The notes under the pieces were generated by a model. It saw only the letters and a list, made by a program, of their open reading frames with translations, was not told where the DNA came from and made no database searches. From Adiantum capillus-veneris (taxonomy: Eukaryota; Streptophyta; Polypodiopsida; Polypodiales; Pteridaceae): DNA of 64,000 bases. The position numbers were made by a program, and so were the translations under genes. Below are positions 57,078 to 64,000 of the stretch, piece after piece (the stretch's first letter is position 1; each line of letters starts with the position of its first letter). The stretch is taken from positions 1 through 64,000 of the forward strand of contig JABFUD020000363.1 in the NCBI GenBank assembly GCA_014529385.2. The letters are read 5' to 3'.

Positions 57078-57998
57078 CTATGCGATGGTCTTGCCATCAA
57101 TGATAACCCTACCATCTCGATATACTGCCTTCTTCCCTTCTTTGCGGCCCTGGTGGACTCTAGGCATGCACGTGCGGCGGTGATCTTGTTGCATCTTTGT
57201 GAGGTCATCATCAAGATAAATCGGGGGGCCTTCTAGCCCTCTCAAGATGACCCTCTTTCGGAGGAAAGAAGTTCGAGACTCCTCGGAGGCGAATTGGAGG
57301 ATGAGAGCTCTCTTCTTTGGATCTTTGCCGGCTCTCCAAACTTTGGAGAAAGGGATCTCTTCTTCCTTGTATCCCACTTTCTTGCATAAGGCTTTCCCAT
57401 CGCTCTCGGGTGTGGACCCTTCTTCTTCTTTGATGCCGGTCACTCGCACATTGAGACGGCGAGCTTGTCGCATTTTCTCCTCCTCGATGGTTGTGTGTAC
57501 GATGAGTACCTCATCTTTTTGGGCTTCCTCTCTTGCTACCTTCTTGATATTCTTTTTGACCACTTCGACCCATCCTTCTTTGGTGGCTTCTAATTTGTCC
57601 TCAATGCTTGCGGTGAGGGCTTTGGTGATCTCCTCCTTGAGGGCTTCCTTAGCCTCCTCTTTAATCTCTCCTTCCTCGGGGGTGAGGGATGTGATGGAAG
57701 CATGAAGGAGGTCGATTTGTGCTTTCATCTCTTCTTGCTCTTTCCTCCATCTCTCCCTCTCCTTCTCGTTCTCCCGTGCCCTTCTCTCCTTCTCCTCTTT
57801 GAGGTTTTGGATTTCCGCTCTCATGTCCTCTTTTTCTTCGTTCCATAGCTTGATGAAGGTGGCTTTCTCCTCCCTCCATATCTCTCTCTCCATCCACCAT
57901 TCTTTCATGTCCTTCTCCAATTGTGCAAGCCTCTTGTTCGTGAGCATGAAGGTTGTCTTCATTGTCGATTTCGGCGTCTTGATGATGGGGGAAGACAT
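57078..57998 (-). CDS. LINE copy 2 ORF1 protein
   Basis: 306 residues, intact. Residues 14-110 (TTFMLTNKRLAQLEKDMKEW, then long Glu/Lys/Arg heptads) form a coiled coil. About 110-175 is acidic/Lys-rich. 185-300 resembles the L1 ORF1 RNA-binding part (LNVRVTGIKE, KKRALILQFASEE, IYLDDDLTKMQQDHR, KKAVYRDGRVII). ATG 57998 is chosen because copy 1 begins similarly ahead of ATFVLTNKRMA. Its TAG stop at 57078-57080 is followed in frame by ORF2. Confidence 0.82.
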   Translation of the reverse strand: MSSPIIKTPKSTMKTTFMLTNKRLAQLEKDMKEWWMEREIWREEKATFIKLWNEEKEDMRAEIQNLKEEKERRARENEKERERWRKEQEEMKAQIDLLHASITSLTPEEGEIKEEAKEALKEEITKALTASIEDKLEATKEGWVEVVKKNIKKVAREEAQKDEVLIVHTTIEEEKMRQARRLNVRVTGIKEEEGSTPESDGKALCKKVGYKEEEIPFSKVWRAGKDPKKRALILQFASEESRTSFLRKRVILRGLEGPPIYLDDDLTKMQQDHRRTCMPRVHQGRKEGKKAVYRDGRVIIDGKTIA

Positions 57999-58104
57999 AG
58001 TTGTATTCGGAGCTACCCTCTCTTCATATTGTGAAGAAGAGGGGAGAAGGGGAGTACGTGTATGTATGCGTGTATGTGTGTAGTGTGTGTGTGGGTATGT
58101 ATCC

Positions 58105-58105
<1 letters not shown>

Positions 58106-58171
<66 letters not shown>
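58106..58171. repeat. (GT)n(GA)n microsatellite at the 5' end of LINE copy 2
   Basis: About 12 GT units, then ~21 GA units. Confidence 0.95.
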
Positions 58172-58176
<5 letters not shown>

Positions 58177-58279
58177 TGTGTGAGGGGGAGGCTGGGGGCA
58201 GTTCAGCAGCAGGCGGCAACAGCAGGCGGGGGCAATGGCGGGAGCGACGCAACAGGGGGAGTCGGCAGCGAATGGCAGC

Positions 58280-59582
<1,303 letters not shown>

Positions 59583-59938
59583 GAGGTGAGGCCCTTACGG
59601 CTCTTTTATTCTTACAAGGGATGCCAAAAGCAGAGCCCCAAAATCAGTTAAACTCAAAAGCAAAAGTTCCAAAAGATTTAGGTTCAAAAGCATTCAACTC
59701 CTAAAAGCATGTAGCCTAAAAACTAGCCCAAAAAGCAACCAGCACAAAATACAAAATTCCGTACAACAGTCAACGCAAAAAGCAGCCCTATCCGTACAGC
59801 CTGCCACGTCAACATATCAGCGAAAATTCCGGGGACCCAAAGAAATTTGAGACTACTGTCTCGAAAGGAAGTCCGAGTCTATACAACAGTTGATAGAACA
59901 CGCGAAGCGGGGATTTGGTATGCATTCGGGTAAATTGA
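59583..59938 (-). repeat. LTR remnant
   Basis: The text CTCAAAAGCAAAAG, GTCAACGCAAAAAGC and CAGCCTGCCACGTCA resembles the variable part of the LTRs at 41.4-41.6 and 51.0-51.2 kb. Ends not defined. Confidence 0.4.
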
Positions 59939-61207
59939 TGTCACGTGACACATCCAACCCTATGTGTCCGTGGACAAGCTACAGCATGATCAGGGTTCAG
60001 TTAAGTCAAGTCAGTCTAGAATAGGAAGTGATCTGGCACTTTTGTGAGTCTGTTTGCAGACCATGCATGTCCAGACACTTAGATTAGATGCATATCCTCT
60101 GGTTGCACACAGCATGATCATCAACATTCCCATCAGATTCCAGTCAGATCCCATCAGTAGCATTTTTACAGTGCATAGGCCTATTTTCCCTATTTTTTAC
60201 ATTTTTCACTTATTATTTTTAACTGACTTTTGTTGGAAAGTAGGTAGGGAAATTTTGCTAAGTTAACAAATAAGCAAACCAAAGTTAGCACTTTCTGACA
60301 GAAGAGGCAGCAGGAGCACCTTGCTCAACAAGCAACTTCTCAGCAAGACCAACCCCCGCGACAACTCTGGCGTTCTCTCTCAACAGAAGGCCTAGCATTT
60401 TTGCACCAGATCAACCAGCATTTTTGCAATTGCAGATTCCCAGCGACAGTAGACAGCAGATCAGCCCTAGAGTTAGCAGATTTCCACAGCGACACAACAG
60501 ATTTCCTAGCGTTAGCAGTTTTCCCCGCAAGGTCAGTTTTCAGCCCTAGCATTTTTGGTTTGCAGATCAATACCTCAGCGTTTTTGCATATCTTCACGAC
60601 AAAATCAGGCCATAGACCAGCGTTTTCAGTTTTTAGTAGTTAGACATCGCAAAAGAAGTCCCGAACCTCGTAGATCTCACCTTCCCGCAGCAGATCCTCG
60701 CCGCACGGTCAAATTCCGCAAGGTTTACAGATTCAGCCCAGAAAACACAGATTTCAGCATCTGCGTTTTTAGCGCATCGTCGTCGCATCGTCGTCATCAA
60801 TATCGTCAGCGACATAGAGTTAGAATTCAGCAGATAAAGATTTGCAAATTTCAGCCATTAGCATTTTTAGATTTCAGCCCGTCTCGTCGTCGTCCTCATC
60901 GTCATCGACATCGTTGGCAAGTCCAAGCATTGTAGAGATTTGTGCGATCAATAGTAGACCTCTCTCGCCATAGAGAGTGGGGCCTTCAGAGGAGGGTTTT
61001 ACAACGTCTCTGGTGTCGTATTCTCTTCTCTATCTCTCAGTCTCATGTACTTCCATTCACAGTGTCCATTCACTTTGTTTGTGTCCATTGCACACTTTCA
61101 CTAAAGGAACGGAAGGCTCTACCTCCTGTAAGTAAAAGGAACCTTGAGCACAGTTCGGAGCACTCATCTTGAGCAAAGTTCAACATTCATTCCGCTGCAC
61201 CTTACAT

Positions 61208-61219
61208 TGGTATTAGAGC
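61208..61219 (+). other. Primer-binding site (initiator tRNA-Met type)
   Basis: TGGTATTAGAGC, one base from the usual TGGTATCAGAGC, directly after the 5' LTR. Confidence 0.75.
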
Positions 61220-61627
61220 TTTGGCAGTGTTCTGTATCACTCAAGGAAAGAACCACAAGAACCACATAAATTATTTTTTTTGCTTGTTGAGGTCGCACGA
61301 ACCCAAGTTCTCTTGGGCATGTCGATTCCTAATCGTGTTTTTGAAGAGTGATAGGAATCCCAAGAAAGAAGGGCTTGTCCAGCCTCCCCTTGTGCCTCTT
61401 TTCACTCATTGAGAGTGGACTGTGCACTTAGCGGCCGGCCAATCGACGTGAGGTGGGAAAAAGCAACGTTGGTGTGAGCACAAGGCCGCGAAGGGGTGCG
61501 CCCGTGGAAAAGAGCAGAACTCGGGTGAAGAGAAGATTCTTCTCGAACACAGATTGCAAGCGAAAGAAGAACCTCAAGACCCTCAAGAACCTCAAGAACT
61601 CGAGACCCACAAGAACCCAAGTTCCTC

Positions 61628-62300
61628 GTGAACTTAAGAACCCAAGACCACAAGAACCCAAGACTTCAGTGGATGGTCATCACTCGAAGCGGAATGGATA
61701 CTTCGCTTGGAGGTGATGAGCATGAGAGAGACGAAGAAGAATTTTCCCCACCAGGAGGTTTTTCCGACCCTCCCCCTTCCCCATCTATGCCAAGGATTGC
61801 ACTAACTCTTATGGAGGAATTGAAGCAGTTGTTTATGGAAAGAAAGTTAGAACGTGAAGAAAGACAAGCAGAAATAAAGGCCTACGAAGAAAGCATGGCA
61901 GCCATAGATCGTGACTACGAAGAAAGCGTGGCAGCCAATAGAGCGTAAGTACGACTTGGAAGCCAAAGAAAGTCAAGCCAAATTGGATCGCGAGAACAAA
62001 GAAAGTCAAGCCAAATTGAATCGCGAGAACAACGAAAGAGAAGCAGAATATGATCGCGAGAGCAAAGCAAGACAAGCAATGAACGACCGACACATGAAAG
62101 AAATGTTGCGACTCTTTTCTCAAGTTCAGGCACAGATGCAAAAGGTTCGGGAAAAGGAGACTCTCTCAGTCTCTTCTTCTCTAAAGCATGCCACACAAGA
62201 TTTGCATGATAATGATGAGCATGATGATCAAGATGTGATTTCTCACAAGCATGATGAGTTGCATGAAGATGATGTGATTGTTCACAAGATGATGTGTTAG
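61628..62300 (+). CDS. Hypothetical charged coiled-coil ORF of the LARD-like element
   Basis: 61628-61948 (106 aa, from MNLRTQ) reads MDTSLGGDEHERDEEEFSPP from its in-frame ATG at ~61691, and then a helical stretch (LEREERQAEIKAYEESM). A frame change near 61945 leads to 61911-62300 with repeats of ESQAKLDREN / EREAEYDRES and an Asp/His-rich end. It might be a gag-like structural protein; no family recognised. Confidence 0.4.
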
Positions 62301-63185
62301 TTGATACTTTCTCTAGTGAAGCTAACCTCATTGCAGATTCGATCAATCACGAAGCACCGATCTTGGCTCTCGAGCCTAGCACCCCTTCAGGAAGAACCGA
62401 TCTTGGCTCTCGAGCCTAGGTCCAAAGAACCCTCACAGGAAGTATTATGTGTTCGCATGATTAGTACGCACGCATTGTGCGAGTGTTTCATTCTTGATCA
62501 TTTCCTGTATTTTCGTCAGCGTCTTTATGTGATCCCTTTTCCTAGGCATGACATATTGTACGTTGAGCACGTTTCACTCATGAATGAGCACGGATGTATG
62601 CGGATTATTCATGAAAAGTTGAAAAGTATGCATTCAAGGAATTTACATTCCATGTCTCTTCCTTGGCATGACACGATATCCGAAAGAACACAAGAAAGAT
62701 TGAACATCAAGCATCGGCATTTCCATTATGATTTGCCACAGTTGATTGATTTAGATCCGAAAGAAAAGATTCGATCTCATTGTTTGCATGTGTTTGATGA
62801 ACGGTTTGGCACTCCGTCTCTATGTTCATCTACATTGCATGCACAGTCTTTAATGAAGACTAGAATTTTTTCAGTCACTTTACATGGAATGAGTATGTTC
62901 ATGTTTTTGTGTTGGAAGTGGTTTCAGGAATTTTCAGCCTCGGAGATTCTTGAAGAAGGTGGACCTACGTCCATAGAAGAAGTGGAAGCATTGAAGGAGA
63001 CTCAGAAGACTTTGTGTCGCTTTCGGCGCGGCCCAAAGAAGAAAGCGTTCCAGACCTTTACGAAGTTCAAGTACCGCACAACCCACACATCAGAGTGGGC
63101 TGGCGAAGAGTCCCTTCCAGGATTCTGGATGTTATTGGCGATCTCCCTCGACGCCATACAGTTCGGTACCAGTACCTCACTTTGA
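62301..63185 (+). CDS. Hypothetical 294-residue frame of the LARD-like element
   Basis: An open frame immediately before the polypurine tract, opened by TTG. Text such as QRLYVIPFPRHDILYVEHV, HFHYDLPQLIDLDPKEK and FRRGPKKKAFQTF looks coding in composition, but I recognise no domain. The neighbouring frame at 63014-63199 ends PRRHTVRYQYLTLKRRT, a fair match to the end of a gypsy pol, so a frame shift near 63020 is possible. Confidence 0.4.
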   Translation: MILSLVKLTSLQIRSITKHRSWLSSLAPLQEEPILALEPRSKEPSQEVLCVRMISTHALCECFILDHFLYFRQRLYVIPFPRHDILYVEHVSLMNEHGCMRIIHEKLKSMHSRNLHSMSLPWHDTISERTQERLNIKHRHFHYDLPQLIDLDPKEKIRSHCLHVFDERFGTPSLCSSTLHAQSLMKTRIFSVTLHGMSMFMFLCWKWFQEFSASEILEEGGPTSIEEVEALKETQKTLCRFRRGPKKKAFQTFTKFKYRTTHTSEWAGEESLPGFWMLLAISLDAIQFGTSTSL

Positions 63186-63193
63186 AAAGGAGG

Positions 63194-63478
63194 ACGTGAC
63201 ACATCCAACCCTATGTGTCCGTGGACAAGCTACAGCATGATCAGGGTTCAGTTCAGTCAAGTCAGTCTAGAATAGGAAGTGATCTGGCACTTTTGTGAGT
63301 CTGTTCGCAGACCGTGCATGTCTAGACACTTAGATTAGATGCATATCCTCTGGTTGCACACAACATGATCATCAACATTCCCATCAGATCCCAGTCAGAT
63401 CCCATCAATAGCATTTTTACTGTGCATAGGTCTATTTTGCCTATTTTTGACATTTTTCACTTATTATTTTTAACTCAC
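63194..63478 (+). repeat. 3' LTR of the LARD-like element, truncated by a LINE
   Basis: Follows 59945-60225 base for base with few changes (GACACATCCAACCCTATGTG, GATCTGGCACTTTTGTGAGT). The first four bases of the LTR are missing. It stops at the T run of the LINE. Confidence 0.85.
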
Positions 63479-64000
63479 TTTTTTTTTTTTCCGAGAAAAA
63501 GATCCTTCTAATAGTTAATGAAAATTGCCCATAGGGCTACATCCACCTTTGCAAGAGAGGGCTACAACAAGCATGATGGGGAGACTCTCCCAATGAAAAA
63601 ACAGCATATATACAATGAGGCTAAATCAAGAGATGGGAGGAGGGAAGAGCAACAAAGGTGGACAGTAGTGCCATCTGAGCACCCCCTAGACTATGGTGTA
63701 GAAAGGCCCAGGGCGCCAGAGTCGAAGGAAAGCCTCGCGGCGCTCCCGCATGCGGTCGGAGCTACCCTGTAGTCCCTCAAGCTGTTCTCTGAGAGTATGG
63801 ATCAGCTCTAGCCAAAAGTCACGAACAGTCTCCGCTGGTGGCACAGGGCGAGCCTCAAAGATGCGGAAACAGCCGGCCCGCCAGATGAACCAAAGTGTCA
63901 GGCCACTGATGAGCTCCCAACACTCCTCTCTCTCACTACACCACTCCTGTGGAGTAAGCTCTGTAACAGGCTCGAGTGTAGGTCGCCCCCCCTGCATCAC
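63479..64000 (-). mobile_element. L1-type LINE 3' end inserted in the LTR, running off the window
   Basis: Poly(A) shows as T12 at 63479-63490. The 3' UTR equals that of 48-50 kb. The ORF 63686->64000 (minus) reads LTPQEWCSEREECWELISGL, WRAGCFRIFEARPVPP and RMRERREAFLRLWRPGPFYT, the C-terminal end of the same ORF2 as 48131-49120. Confidence 0.88.

Larger units (their letters stand above)
59939..63478 (+). mobile_element. Large non-autonomous LTR element (LARD-like)
   Basis: 5' LTR 59939-61206 (TGTCACGTGACAC to CACCTTACA). Primer-binding site TGGTATTAGAGC at 61208-61219. Polypurine tract TTGAAAAGGAGG at 63182-63193. The 3' LTR from ~63194 is cut at 63478 by a LINE. The internal ~2 kb has no polymerase, protease or integrase that I can recognise. 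The solo LTR at 49211-50312 belongs to this family. Confidence 0.85.

Overview
This looks like nuclear DNA of a land plant, most likely a fern. The left edge carries a plant AKT-type potassium channel gene with plant-style introns. The right third carries plant PPR fragments (motifs such as NALIAGY and [10 protein letters not shown]). Almost everything else is a nest of plant-type transposable elements and very long (GA)n microsatellites. I see no bacterial operons, CRISPR arrays, rRNA genes or convincing tRNA genes.

Layout. 1-2445 (minus): nine exons of an AKT potassium channel, running off the left edge, with three one-base frame errors confined to the ankyrin exons. 2856-9812: gypsy and LINE wreckage holding a complete small LTR element (5238-7917, target duplication ATGAT) whose LTRs contain an array of heat-shock-element-like palindromes. 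10895-19600: an isolated LTR, then a decayed Ty3/gypsy element (plus) containing a 918-bp tandem duplication. 20000-21600: SINE-like pieces, AGCGCTAGCGCT palindromes and GA tracts. 21598-26520 (minus): nearly full-length LINE, copy 1. 27191-30641 (plus): a decayed multi-exon gene of unrecognised family with a DGNHRLAAW motif. 32297-35737 (plus): hAT DNA transposon. 36050-39605 (minus): gypsy with LTR. 40330-41167 (plus): gypsy gag. 41168-47735 (minus): another gypsy, itself split by an internally deleted hAT (42372-43337) and by a copia element (43890-47564, target duplication AACCA). 47736-50360 (plus): LINE 3' part split by a solo LTR (49211-50312, target duplication TAGCC). 50693-52723 (minus): an LTR split by another LINE. 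52733-59582: GA tracts, PPR fragments and LINE copy 2 (53123-58020, minus). 59939-63478: a large non-autonomous LTR element whose 3' LTR is cut by a LINE that runs off the right edge.

How it fits together. The window is a layered record of insertions, and exact target duplications give the order for three of them. The two related LINEs at 22-26 kb and 53-58 kb are the most interesting objects. Both are bounded on both sides by GA/TC microsatellites. Both carry ORF1 and ORF2 in one frame separated by a single stop codon. Both end in a similar short hairpin followed by a pyrimidine-rich tail. No element appears intact. Many inactivating changes are C-to-T-type stops, and several frame errors lie in homopolymers, so some could be assembly errors.
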